Source: Curtobacterium guangdongense
GTDB taxonomy: Bacteria; Actinomycetota; Actinomycetes; Actinomycetales; Microbacteriaceae
NCBI RefSeq assembly: GCF_049341845.1
Contig: NZ_JBMPIT010000001.1
Location: 1 to 64,000, forward strand
Direction of reading: 5' to 3'
Length of the DNA stretch: 64,000 nucleotides
Shown: positions 7,309-16,023 of the stretch, piece after piece
How the letters are laid out: every line of letters begins with the position of its first letter
How positions within the stretch are numbered: the stretch's first letter is position 1
The notes under the pieces: generated by a model
What the model was told of the DNA's origin: nothing
The model's database searches: none
What the model saw: the letters and a program-made list of their open reading frames with translations, nothing else
Program-made: the position numbers and the translations under genes

Positions 7309-9879
7309 TCAACGCCCCACCGGCCGGCCGGTCGGGGAGAGGAGAGACCGCGACGACCGGAGACTCCCCATCAGAGCGCTCGCCAGCGCGTGCACCCCCA
7401 CCCCGAGCACCTCGGTCCGATCATCGGGCAGCCGGACCTCGGCCTCGGCCCCAGGGGGCACCGTGACCGACAACGACGCCGACGCGTCGCGCACCGTCCA
7501 CCGGACAGCGGCCCTGCCGTACGGCGTCCGCACCGAGCACGACGCCGACCCCACCGGCCCGCACACCGCCGGCGCGACGAGGAACCGCCGCCACCCCGGC
7601 TCGAGCGGCCGGATCCCGGCGACGTACCCGGTCAGCCAGTCGTCGACCGTCCCGAGGAAGTAGTGCCCGTGCGACCGCGCCGCCAGGTCCCAGTGCTCGA
7701 ACGTCGACGTCGCGCCGGCCTCCCGCCAGGCACCCCACGACGGCACCGTCGTCTGCCGCGCCACGGCGAGCGCCAGGGACGCGTACCCGGCGTCGGTCAG
7801 CACGGGCAGCAGCCACTTCGTGCCGATCGCGCCGGTGTCGAGGTGGTCGCCGCGAGCGCGGACATCCGCGGCGAGCGCTGCCGCGACCGCCGGACGAGCG
7901 GAGGACGGTACCAGGTCGAACGCCAGCGCCAGCACCTGGTGCGACTGTCGGAAGCCCTCGTCGCGCGGGCCCCGCACGGCACCGTCGACCAGGAACCGAG
8001 CGACGAACGCGTCCCGCACACGCGCGGCAGCAGCACGCGCCGACGACGAGTCCCGCCCGAGCACGTCGTCCACCCGCGCGACCGTGTCGAGGATCCGCGC
8101 GAGGAACGCCGTCGCCGGCACCCGGGAGTCCTCCGGCGGGTTGCCACCGCCGGGGTCCGTGCCCGGGGCGACCCAGTCACCGAGGATCGTGTCCGCGATG
8201 CCGTCCGGCGACCGGTCGACCTCGAGGCGGGCGTAGGACTCCATCGCCTCGACGTGTCGTTCCAGCACCGAGACGTCGCCGGTGTGCCGGTACACGTCCC
8301 ACGGCACGGTCACCAGCGCCGAGTGCCAGACGGGAGCCCGCTCGTCGACACCGAACACCCCGGCGTTCGGGGCGATGAGCGCCGGCGGGTGCCCCGGCGA
8401 GGTCGTCTCCGCGAGGTCGCCGACCCACTTCGTCAGCACGTCGGCCGCGTCGAGGTTCGTCAGGAACATGTCCGCGCCGACCGCGGCATCGCCCGTCCAG
8501 CCGTTCTTCTCGTACTTCGGGGTGTCGGTCGGGTACCCGTGCAGGTTGTTCTCCATGGTCCGCAGGGTCGCGTCGTGGATCCACTGCAGCAGGTCGTCGT
8601 CGACGGTGAAGGTGCTCGTGACCTCGGCGTCGGTGCGGACCACCCGGGCGGTGACGTCCGAGACGGTCGGCCCGAGCGGCTCCGGCCACCCGGACACCTG
8701 CACGTACCGGAACCCCTTGTAGGAGAACCGCGGCTCCCACGAGACCGCGTCGTCGTCGAGCGTCACCTCGTCGGTCTGGAAGCCGTCGGCGAAGTAGTGC
8801 TTGTCGTCGTCGGCGTTCGGCAGGCCGTCCGGACGGAGCCGTTCGCCGTACCGGATCCGCACGGTCGTGCCGCCGGCGCCGGCGGGCAGCCGCAGCTGCA
8901 CCCAGCCGGCGACGACCCGGGGGAACGTGACGACCCACTCGCCCGGAGCCGCCTGGGTGATCGCGGTCGGCTGGAGCTCCTCGACGACCCGGATCGGTGG
9001 TTCGGCTCGCGCCTCGAGCGCACCGGCCGGCCCCGTCACGACGACGGCGGGGAGCGCGGGAGCGGCGAGCGGTCGGCCGGGGCGTCGGCGCAGGTCGTGC
9101 ACCTCACCCCCGTACAGGTCGTCCAGGAGGATCGTCCCGCGTCGAGCGGTCCAGTCCGGCCCGGTGCGGGTCAGGTCCACCGCCCCGTCCTCGCGTTCCA
9201 GCCGCAACACCGCGCGGACGCGCGGCTCCGCGTGCCACGGCGCGCGCTCCCACGCCCAGACGTTCGCGTTGGTCATCCCGTAGAAGCCGCGGCCGAGCTC
9301 GAGCCCGAGGTGGTGTTCCGCCCCGTCGTCGAACTCGGCGGTGACGTCGTGCAGGACGACCTGCACGCGGCGGTCCCAGTGCGTGGTGGTGGGCGACAGG
9401 ACCTCGTCGGAGGCCAGGCGTCCGTCGATCCGGACGTCGACGTGTCCGCCGGCGGCCACCGCGAGGAGCGCCCGGCGGACCGGGGCCGCCGCGGGGACCG
9501 TCGCCTCGAGCACGGGGGCGGCGAGTGATCCGTCGTGGCACTGCTCGCGAGGCGTCGGACGGGCACCCTCGGCACCCGGCGCCGTGACCCACTCGGCACC
9601 GCGCCACGCGTCGTCGTCGACGGGGGTGGGGGTGAGCCGGCCGTGCACGGTGGTGACCGTCTCGTCCGACTCGATCCGAGCCTCCCAATCGTGTTCCCGC
9701 CACGGTGCGAACCGGAGACCGGTCGGCGAGGTGACCCACGGTTCGACGCTCCGGATCCGGCCGGAGTCCCAGACGACCGCGTCACCGTCCCGGACCACGA
9801 GGCGGAACGCCGTCTGCGGGCTCGTGACGGGCCAGGTGAACCGGACACGTCCGTCGACCTCGGTGGCCAGGGGCTCCAT
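7309..9879 (-). CDS. Alpha-L-rhamnosidase, GH78 (first copy)
   Basis: An 856-aa GH78 enzyme that should release terminal L-rhamnose from plant rhamnosides by inversion. Beta-domains at the N terminus precede an (alpha/alpha)6 catalytic domain and a C-terminal beta-sandwich. The catalytic acid loop DTPKYEKNGWTGD starts at Asp452, with Glu457 as likely general acid. TFEHWD contains Glu728 as likely base. There is no signal peptide, so it probably acts inside the cell on imported rhamnosides. It is preceded by a rhamnose-type operator overlapping its -10 region and a perfect TTGACA -35. It is about 30 residues shorter than the second copy at 16963 and clearly divergent from it. Confidence 0.92.
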   Translation of the reverse strand: MEPLATEVDGRVRFTWPVTSPQTAFRLVVRDGDAVVWDSGRIRSVEPWVTSPTGLRFAPWREHDWEARIESDETVTTVHGRLTPTPVDDDAWRGAEWVTAPGAEGARPTPREQCHDGSLAAPVLEATVPAAAPVRRALLAVAAGGHVDVRIDGRLASDEVLSPTTTHWDRRVQVVLHDVTAEFDDGAEHHLGLELGRGFYGMTNANVWAWERAPWHAEPRVRAVLRLEREDGAVDLTRTGPDWTARRGTILLDDLYGGEVHDLRRRPGRPLAAPALPAVVVTGPAGALEARAEPPIRVVEELQPTAITQAAPGEWVVTFPRVVAGWVQLRLPAGAGGTTVRIRYGERLRPDGLPNADDDKHYFADGFQTDEVTLDDDAVSWEPRFSYKGFRYVQVSGWPEPLGPTVSDVTARVVRTDAEVTSTFTVDDDLLQWIHDATLRTMENNLHGYPTDTPKYEKNGWTGDAAVGADMFLTNLDAADVLTKWVGDLAETTSPGHPPALIAPNAGVFGVDERAPVWHSALVTVPWDVYRHTGDVSVLERHVEAMESYARLEVDRSPDGIADTILGDWVAPGTDPGGGNPPEDSRVPATAFLARILDTVARVDDVLGRDSSSARAAAARVRDAFVARFLVDGAVRGPRDEGFRQSHQVLALAFDLVPSSARPAVAAALAADVRARGDHLDTGAIGTKWLLPVLTDAGYASLALAVARQTTVPSWGAWREAGATSTFEHWDLAARSHGHYFLGTVDDWLTGYVAGIRPLEPGWRRFLVAPAVCGPVGSASCSVRTPYGRAAVRWTVRDASASLSVTVPPGAEAEVRLPDDRTEVLGVGVHALASALMGSLRSSRSLLSPTGRPVGR

Positions 9880-9918
9880 CGCTCCTCCATCCGCCGGCGC
9901 CGCGGTGCGACCAGCGTC

Positions 9919-9952
9919 TGAAACGATTCACGCACGGCGGCTGCGTTGTCAA
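9919..9952 (-). promoter_or_regulatory. Rhamnosidase promoter with LacI-type operator
   Basis: On the minus strand a consensus -35 TTGACA (9952-9947) is followed after about 17 bp by the operator TGAATCGTTTCA (9930-9919), which therefore covers the -10 position. The same 12-mer (reverse orientation TGAAACGATTCA) recurs at 13581, 22634 and 25269. The layout implies direct repression by a LacI-family protein. Confidence 0.8.
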
Positions 9953-9955
9953 GCG

Positions 9956-10801
9956 TCACGGACGGATCTGTTCGACCCCGTACCGACTGGGCGGTGTCCC
10001 GAAGGTGGCACGGAACACGCGCGAGAAGTAGAGCTGGTCCTCGAACCCCACGGCACGGGCGACCTCGCCGACCCGGAGGCCGCTCGACCGCAGCATCTCG
10101 GCCGCCTCCCGCATCCGCACGGAGCGGACCCAGGCACTCGCGGAGGTCCCGAGGTGCGCGGCGAACAGCCGACCGGCGGTGGACACGCTGCACCCGCCGG
10201 CCGCCGCGATCTCGGCGACGGGGAGCGGCCGGTCGAGGTTCCGGCGGACGTGGGCGGTCATCAGCTCGAGCGCTGCCGGCACCGCCGCGTCCCCGGCCGC
10301 GTCGAGCCCGTCCTCCGCGACGAAGAGGGCACCGAGTGCACGGGACACGCCCTCGTCGAAGGGGCCGTCGACGAACCGCTCGACCGTGTACCCGCCGAGC
10401 GACGCGATCCGTCGTGCCGTCGACGTGGTCGCCGCGGACCGCCGCGGCCGACCGGGATCACCCCGACGATCGACTGCGTCGTAGAGCGGGTCACCCGGTT
10501 GGTGCGCGACCGCCGGCAGCACCGGGCTCGACCGGTCGTGCCGCGGGACGACGTGCACGGTCCCCAGGCGGAACGGCGCTCGGTCGTCGGCGAGGTACTC
10601 GACGTCGTGGTCCCACGGCAGCCGCAGGACGGACCCCGACGTCAGCGCGAACCGGTCACCGCACGAGTGCACCGTGCCCGTCCCGGCGAGCACCCAGAGG
10701 AAGCAGAGGCTCAGGACACGCTCGTGCCGGATCCGCTCACCGGCGCGGAAGCGGTACCAGTTGGCGGCGACCACCGCGGGGCCCTCGGTCCTGGTGTCCA
10801 T
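9956..10801 (-). CDS. AraC-family transcriptional regulator
   Basis: A 281-aa regulator with an N-terminal cupin-like sensing domain (WYRFRAGERIRHERV, VWVLAGTGTVHSCGD region) and two C-terminal helix-turn-helix units (VAEIAAAGGCSVSTAGRLF, then VGEVARAVGFEDQLYFSRVF and the FGTPPSRYG tail). ATG at 10801 is chosen because a -10 box TACGCT (complement 10808-10813) ends six bases before it, suggesting a leaderless mRNA. It is divergent from the ferredoxin-reductase-P450 operon and an inverted repeat lies between them, so it probably controls that operon. It could also respond to rhamnose, as many AraC proteins do. Confidence 0.88.
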   Translation of the reverse strand: MDTRTEGPAVVAANWYRFRAGERIRHERVLSLCFLWVLAGTGTVHSCGDRFALTSGSVLRLPWDHDVEYLADDRAPFRLGTVHVVPRHDRSSPVLPAVAHQPGDPLYDAVDRRGDPGRPRRSAATTSTARRIASLGGYTVERFVDGPFDEGVSRALGALFVAEDGLDAAGDAAVPAALELMTAHVRRNLDRPLPVAEIAAAGGCSVSTAGRLFAAHLGTSASAWVRSVRMREAAEMLRSSGLRVGEVARAVGFEDQLYFSRVFRATFGTPPSRYGVEQIRP

Positions 10802-10805
10802 ACGG

Positions 10806-10827
10806 GGAGCGTAATGCGGGACGCTCC
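10806..10827. promoter_or_regulatory. Inverted repeat between AraC gene and P450 operon
   Basis: GGAGCGT (10806-10812) and ACGCTCC (10821-10827) form perfect 7-bp half-sites with an 8-bp spacer. The left half overlaps the -10 of the AraC gene. A second -10-like TAGCGT lies at 10887 facing the ferredoxin gene. It is a candidate AraC binding or autoregulation site. Confidence 0.5.
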
Positions 10828-10936
10828 TGACCGATATCTCCATCTTCTGCGGATCAGGCCCATGCCGTGCCACACCCGGCGAGCCTTAGCGTCGGGTCAA
10901 CCGGTCGACGCGGACCGGACGACGACAGGAGACACG

Positions 10937-11128
10937 ATGCGCATCACCGCCGACACCAGTGCATGCGTCGGAGCGGGGCAGTGCGCCCTCGTCGCCGGCG
11001 AGCTCTTCGACCAGGACGACGACGGCATCGTCGAGCTCCTCGTCGACGTGCCGGACGCCGCGGACGAGCCGGCAGCACGTCGGGCCGCCGCGCTCTGCCC
11101 GGCGCGTGCCATCACGATCGAGGAATGA
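10937..11128 (+). CDS. 3Fe-4S ferredoxin
   Basis: A 63-aa ferredoxin of the P450-partner type. Cysteines 10, 16 and 54 (ACVGAGQC and ALCPA) give the C-x5-C...C-P pattern in which the second cluster cysteine is missing, as in [3Fe-4S] electron carriers of actinobacterial P450 systems. The acidic middle section (FDQDDDGIVELL) is typical. A GACAGGAGAC ribosome site precedes the ATG. Its TGA overlaps the ATG of the reductase gene (ATGA), and the P450 follows. The three genes therefore make a complete NAD(P)H-to-P450 electron chain. Confidence 0.93.
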   Translation: MRITADTSACVGAGQCALVAGELFDQDDDGIVELLVDVPDAADEPAARRAAALCPARAITIEE

Positions 11129-12264
11129 GGGTGCACGTCGTCGTGGTCGGCGCCGGCGTCGCCGGGATGACCTGCGCCGAGGCGCTCCGTTCGGCAGGAC
11201 ACGACGGCCCGATCACCCTCGTCGGCGCCGAACCGCACGCGCCGTACGCCCGGCCGCCGCTCTCGAAGCAGGTCCTCGACGGCTCGTGGGACCCCTCGCG
11301 CTCCGTACTGCGGACGACCGCGGAACTCGACGGCCTCGACGTCACGCTCCGCACCGACGCCACCGCGACCGCACTCGATCCGGCGGCGCACGTCGTGACC
11401 TTCGACGGAGCCCGACTGCACTACGACGTCCTCGTCATCGCGACCGGCGTCGAGCCGGTCCGACCCGAGCTGCCGGGGATCGAGCACGCGTTCGTCCTGC
11501 GGACCCTCGACGACGCGGTCGCGCTGCGCTCGGCATGGACTCGCGCCGAACGTGTCGCCGTCGTGGGGACGGGCGTGCTCGGGTCCGAGATCGCGTCGGC
11601 CGCACGGCACCAGGGCCACGAGGTCGCGCTCGTCGGTCGGCGCGGCCTGCTGTCGTTCGGCACCGTCGGCACGCTGCTGTCCGAGCGGCTCGGCGAGCTG
11701 CACCGCGACCACGGTGTCGACCTGCGCGCCGGTGCCGGCGCACGCAGGATCACGACCGACGGCCTGGTCCTCGGCGACGGTTCCGGGCTCCCGGCCGACC
11801 TCGTCGTGGCGGCCACCGGCGGACGACCCAGGACCTCGTGGCTCGCCGCCTCGGGGCTCACCGTGCGGAACGGGGTGTGCTGCGACGACCTCGGCAGGGC
11901 AGCACCCGACGTGTACGCGATCGGCGACGTCGCACGCTGGACCGACCCCGTGACCGGCCGGTCGACGCGCGTCGAGCACCAGACGAACGCCATCGAGCAC
12001 GCCCTGTCGGTCGCCGCGACGATCACCGGAGCCGAACCGCTCCCCACGCCGATCCCGTTCTTCTGGTCGGAGGTGCACGGCGTGCGCATCCAGGCCGTCG
12101 GCACGTTCGACCCCGCACGCCCGCTGGCCGCTTGGTCGGACGACGGCGACGTGCTGGTCCAACACGACGGTGCGACCACCACCGGCGTCGTCGGCTGGGG
12201 CGCACCCCGTGCCTTCCGCCGGGCCCGCGCCGAACTTGCCCGAACCATCCCTGCCCACGCCTGA
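11125..12264 (+). CDS. Ferredoxin reductase (FAD/NAD(P)H)
   Basis: A 379-aa flavoprotein of the ferredoxin/rubredoxin reductase family that should pass electrons from NAD(P)H to the ferredoxin encoded just before it. FAD-binding VVGAGVAGMTCAEALR lies at the N terminus. A second dinucleotide motif VVGTGVLGSEIASAARHQG is near residue 148. The FAD-contact motif VYAIGDVARW is in the C-terminal third. Its ATG overlaps the ferredoxin stop by 4 bp, and 15 bp separate it from the P450. The length is slightly below the usual 400 residues. NADH versus NADPH preference cannot be read with confidence. Confidence 0.92.
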   Translation: MRVHVVVVGAGVAGMTCAEALRSAGHDGPITLVGAEPHAPYARPPLSKQVLDGSWDPSRSVLRTTAELDGLDVTLRTDATATALDPAAHVVTFDGARLHYDVLVIATGVEPVRPELPGIEHAFVLRTLDDAVALRSAWTRAERVAVVGTGVLGSEIASAARHQGHEVALVGRRGLLSFGTVGTLLSERLGELHRDHGVDLRAGAGARRITTDGLVLGDGSGLPADLVVAATGGRPRTSWLAASGLTVRNGVCCDDLGRAAPDVYAIGDVARWTDPVTGRSTRVEHQTNAIEHALSVAATITGAEPLPTPIPFFWSEVHGVRIQAVGTFDPARPLAAWSDDGDVLVQHDGATTTGVVGWGAPRAFRRARAELARTIPAHA

Positions 12265-12279
12265 CTCCTGGAGACCCCC

Positions 12280-13524
12280 ATGTCCGGATGCCCCTTCCAC
12301 GCCGTGACCCTCCCCGGCGACAGCACCCCGCTCACCCCGTCGCCCGACTTCGCCGAGTGGCGCGACCGGGCACCAGCCGTGCCGCTCGCGTACGACGACG
12401 GGCACGTCGGGCTCATCGTGACCCGCTACGACGCTGCACGGGCGATCCTGGCCGACCCGCGGTTCAGTCAGGTCCCACACCGGATGCCACGCGGACCAGC
12501 GCGCCCGCACGAAGCAGCCGACGGAGCCGCCGCCCCACCCCCACGGACCCCGGATCCGCTCGACGACGCCGCCCGCCGGTCGATCGACGCCGCGAACCTG
12601 CTCGCCCTCGACGGCGCCGTGCACCAGCGCATGCGCCGCGGCGTCACCGGGCGGTTCTCGGTCAAGCAGGTGCGCCAGCGCGGCCCCGAGGTGCACGACC
12701 GTGTCGCGAGACACCTGGACCGGCTGCTCACCCACGACGGGCCCGTCGACCTCTTCTCGGAGTACGCGCAGCCGATCGCCGCCGAGACCCACTGCAGCGT
12801 GATCGGCGTGCACGAGGACCGCGTGCCCGAGTTCGTCGAGCACTTCGTCCGGGGATCCTCGACGCAGGCCAGGTTCGACTACATCCGCTCCGTGGTCGAC
12901 GCACGTGCGGCCGACCCCGGCGAGGACGTCATCACCGACCTGCTCGCCTCGGACTTCTCGCGCGTCGAGGTCGAGGGGCTCGTCTTCCAGCTGATGAGCG
13001 CCGGGCACGACTCCGTGGCGTACCTCATCGCCACCGCGACCGTGGCCCTGCTGACGAACCCGGACCAGCTCGCGCGGCTCCGTTCGGACCCGGAGCGGGT
13101 GGGTCCGGCGATCGAGGAGTTCATGCGGACCGGCGCGATGTTCCTCACCCTGTTCCCGCGCACCGCGACCGAGGACGTCGAGATCGAGGGCGTCACCGTC
13201 ACCGCCGGGCAGACGGTCTCGGTGTCGCCGGTCGGGGCGAACCGGGACCCGCGACGCTTCGCGGACCCCGAGCGCTTCGACGTCGACCGCGACGCGTTCG
13301 GTCACCTCGGGTTCGGGTACGGACCCCACGGGTGCATCGGCCAGCAGCTCGCGCGGGCGGAAATCCGGGAGGCCATCACGCAACTGATCGTCGGCGCACC
13401 CGACCTGCGACTGGTCGACGCCGAACAGCTCCGACCGATGCCCTTCGCCAACCCCGTCGCGACGTACGAGGCGGGCACCGTGCTCGTGAAAACTGACCAC
13501 GCTTCGATTTCTCCATCATTGTGA
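12280..13524 (+). CDS. Cytochrome P450
   Basis: A 414-aa soluble P450 monooxygenase. The heme ligand loop FGYGPHGCIGQQ places the thiolate at Cys352. The K-helix ExxR is Glu280-Arg283. The I-helix motif AGHDS (241-245) carries Ser in place of the usual oxygen-activating Thr. A Pro/Ala-rich loop between about residues 70 and 100 looks like an insertion. It completes an operon with its own ferredoxin and reductase, divergent from an AraC regulator, in the middle of rhamnoside genes. The substrate is unknown; a terpenoid or phenolic aglycone is a reasonable guess from context only. Confidence 0.93.
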   Translation: MSGCPFHAVTLPGDSTPLTPSPDFAEWRDRAPAVPLAYDDGHVGLIVTRYDAARAILADPRFSQVPHRMPRGPARPHEAADGAAAPPPRTPDPLDDAARRSIDAANLLALDGAVHQRMRRGVTGRFSVKQVRQRGPEVHDRVARHLDRLLTHDGPVDLFSEYAQPIAAETHCSVIGVHEDRVPEFVEHFVRGSSTQARFDYIRSVVDARAADPGEDVITDLLASDFSRVEVEGLVFQLMSAGHDSVAYLIATATVALLTNPDQLARLRSDPERVGPAIEEFMRTGAMFLTLFPRTATEDVEIEGVTVTAGQTVSVSPVGANRDPRRFADPERFDVDRDAFGHLGFGYGPHGCIGQQLARAEIREAITQLIVGAPDLRLVDAEQLRPMPFANPVATYEAGTVLVKTDHASISPSL

Positions 13525-13555
13525 GATAACCCTGGCGCTCCCGGCGACGAATGCG

Positions 13556-13592
13556 TATATTCATCGCCAACCGGCGGTTCTGAAACGATTCA
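13556..13592 (+). promoter_or_regulatory. ABC importer promoter with LacI-type operator
   Basis: A good -10 TATATT lies at 13556-13561. The operator CTGAAACGATTCAG (core 13581-13592) sits about 20 bp downstream, just past the expected transcription start. This is a road-block or early-elongation position. It precedes the solute-binding protein gene by 47 bp. Confidence 0.8.
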
Positions 13593-13639
13593 GTACCCGA
13601 CGGTTCCCGATCTTCAACGACGACGACCGGAGGTACTCG

Positions 13640-15055
13640 ATGACGAGCCGACCACCACACCCGCCCACCAGGCCCGCGGCACGCGACGTGTCCAGACGGG
13701 CGTTCCTCGCAGCCATCGCGGCCGGCACCGCGACGATCGGCCTCGCCGGCTGCACCGTGATCTCCGGCGGCGCCGTCGCGGACGACCAGCAGGGCCTGAA
13801 GCTCAGCAAGGACCCAGCACCCGGCCGCGCGCACGTCGTCGAGATGTACAACATCTGGGGCGGCACGCTCGGCAACGCCTGGGTCGAGCTCGCCGACCTC
13901 TACGAGAAGTCGCAGTCGCACACCGGCGTCCGGGTCACCTACGCGCCGCTGTCCGGCAACACGCAGATCCGGCTGCAGACCGCCATCGCCGCGGGCACCC
14001 CGCCGGACCTGGCGTTCTGCACCCCAGAGGAGTACCCGCAGTTCGCGGGCTACGGCGTCGTCGAGCCACTCGGTGCCCGGATCAAAGCCGCCGGCCTCGG
14101 CGCGGACAACTTCGCGCCGGCGGTGTGGAAGCAGATGACGGCCACGGACGACATCTACGCGATGCCGGTGCTCGTCGACGTGAACTTCCCGATGTTCTGG
14201 AACAAGAAGGTCTTCGCGTCGGCCGGCCTCGACCCCGAGACCCCGCCGAAGACCATCGACGAGCTCGAGGCGTTCTCGGACAAGATCCTGCAGAAGCGCG
14301 GCAACCAGGTCACCCGGATCGGGACCGTGCCGTGGGACTACTACGGCTTCAGCAACTCGATGTTCACGTTCGGCTTCGCCTTCGGCGGCAAGTTCATGAG
14401 CGACGACAACATGGAGGCCACCCCCGACGACCCGAACATCGTCCAGGCGCTCCAGTGGATGGTCGACTACGCGAAGAAGGTCGGCGGTGCGAGCCACCTC
14501 GCGCTCACCAGTCCGTCGCAGACCCTGGCGCCGATCGCGAGCGGCAACATCGGGATGGCGCCGATGACGACGACGGATGCGCAGAACGTCTACCGGAGCG
14601 GTGACAAGGCGAAGGTCGAACTCGGCGCGACCCTGTTCCCCTACGCCGAAGGGCTCGGCTCACCCGGCAGCGCGACCTGGCTCGGCGGCTACGACCTCTT
14701 CATCCCGAAGGACTCCAAGGAGCACGACTCGGCGTGGGACTTCCTGCAGTTCGCGACCGTCTCGGACGCGGGCACGCAGTCGAACTTCGAGTGGGGCACC
14801 CTGCTCCCCGGCTGGTCCGACTCCCCCGTCCTGGCGGAGTTCCAGAAGGACCCGAACATCGCCGTCTACCGCGAGGGCCTCCTCACCGCGAAGAACATCC
14901 GCCCGACGATCCCCGTCGCCAGCACCTACGCGACCGCGCTCGACGTCCAGGTGAGCTCGGCCATCTACGGGCAGATCACCCCGGAGCGCGCCCTGGCCAA
15001 GGTCAAGGCCTCGGTCAACGCCGCGTTCGACGAATTCCGGAAGGAGAACTCGTGA
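13640..15055 (+). CDS. ABC sugar importer, solute-binding lipoprotein
   Basis: A 471-aa family-1 extracellular solute-binding protein. The N terminus has a twin-arginine motif (DVSRRAFLAA) and a lipobox LAGC at about residues 32-35, so it is probably exported folded by Tat and lipid-anchored. The mature part is a typical sugar-binding protein. It heads an operon with two permeases and a GH78 rhamnosidase and lies behind a rhamnose-type operator. A rhamnose-containing oligosaccharide or rhamnoside is therefore the likely ligand (inference). No ATPase gene is present in the operon, so a shared MsiK-like ATPase elsewhere is expected. Confidence 0.92.
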   Translation: MTSRPPHPPTRPAARDVSRRAFLAAIAAGTATIGLAGCTVISGGAVADDQQGLKLSKDPAPGRAHVVEMYNIWGGTLGNAWVELADLYEKSQSHTGVRVTYAPLSGNTQIRLQTAIAAGTPPDLAFCTPEEYPQFAGYGVVEPLGARIKAAGLGADNFAPAVWKQMTATDDIYAMPVLVDVNFPMFWNKKVFASAGLDPETPPKTIDELEAFSDKILQKRGNQVTRIGTVPWDYYGFSNSMFTFGFAFGGKFMSDDNMEATPDDPNIVQALQWMVDYAKKVGGASHLALTSPSQTLAPIASGNIGMAPMTTTDAQNVYRSGDKAKVELGATLFPYAEGLGSPGSATWLGGYDLFIPKDSKEHDSAWDFLQFATVSDAGTQSNFEWGTLLPGWSDSPVLAEFQKDPNIAVYREGLLTAKNIRPTIPVASTYATALDVQVSSAIYGQITPERALAKVKASVNAAFDEFRKENS

Positions 15056-16023
15056 GCGTCACACGGAGCATCACGACACGGGGTCCGAAGCCCCGCGGGA
15101 CCTCGTGGCTCACCCACTGGATCCCCCGGACGAAGCGGCAGCGCGCGACCTTCGGGTGGGGCCTGTTCTTCACCGCACCGGCGATCATCGGCCTCGTCGT
15201 CTTCACCGGCGGTCCGATCATCACGAGTGCCGTCAACAGCTTCACGAACGCGAACCTGCTCGGCGGCACGAAGCAGTGGATCGGATGGCAGAACTACACG
15301 CAGCTCTTCGCCGACGACCAGTGGTGGCTGTCCCTCGGGAACACCCTGTTCCTCACGGTGATCTCGGTCCCCCTCGGCATCGCGGTCGCCCTCGGTCTCG
15401 CGCTGCTGCTCAATCTCCGGGTGAAGGGCCTCGGCATCTACCGGGTGATCTTCTTCATCCCGTCCATCGTCCCGATCGTCGCCAGCGCGGTCATCTGGGC
15501 GTACGTCCTCAACCCGCAGTACGGCGTCATCAACAACGTGCTGAGCCTGTTCGGGATCCAGGGGCCCGGGTGGCTCTCGGACCCGAACTGGTCGAAGCCC
15601 GCCCTCATCCTGTTCGGCCTGTGGGGCGTCGGGAACCTCATGGTGATCCTGCTGGCCGGGCTGCAGGGCGTCCCGCAGGACCTCCTCGAGCAGGCATCGC
15701 TCGACGGCGCCGGCGCGTGGCAGAAGTTCCGGAACGTGACCGTGCCGTTCATCAGCCCGCAGCTGCTGTTCGCGACGATCACCGGACTGATCGCCGGGTT
15801 CCAGTACTTCACCCAGGCGTTCGTCATGACCGGCGGCTACGGCGACCCGGCCGGCTCCACGCTCGTGTCCGGCGTCTACCTGTACCAGTCGGCGTTCTAC
15901 CACTACCAACTCGGCTACTCGAGCGCGGTCGGATGGGTGCTCTTCGTGATCATCGCCATCGTCTCGATCCTGGCGTACCGCATCATGGGCCGCCGCGTGT
16001 ACTACGGAGGCGAAGCACGATGA
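15052..16023 (+). CDS. ABC sugar importer permease (MalF/UgpA type)
   Basis: A 323-aa inner-membrane permease with six predicted helices (first WGLFFTAPAIIGLVVF). The EAA-loop signature appears in the form EQASLDGAGAWQKF about two thirds along, where the ATPase docks. It starts with GTG in a GTGA overlap with the solute-binding protein and overlaps the second permease by 4 bp. It forms the heterodimeric channel of the putative rhamnoside importer. Confidence 0.92.
   Translation: MSVTRSITTRGPKPRGTSWLTHWIPRTKRQRATFGWGLFFTAPAIIGLVVFTGGPIITSAVNSFTNANLLGGTKQWIGWQNYTQLFADDQWWLSLGNTLFLTVISVPLGIAVALGLALLLNLRVKGLGIYRVIFFIPSIVPIVASAVIWAYVLNPQYGVINNVLSLFGIQGPGWLSDPNWSKPALILFGLWGVGNLMVILLAGLQGVPQDLLEQASLDGAGAWQKFRNVTVPFISPQLLFATITGLIAGFQYFTQAFVMTGGYGDPAGSTLVSGVYLYQSAFYHYQLGYSSAVGWVLFVIIAIVSILAYRIMGRRVYYGGEAR

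Noticed and set aside
10897..13500. Long minus-strand open frame antisense to the P450 operon
   Set aside because: The same antisense GC artefact; the plus-strand genes have clear motifs in every conserved position.
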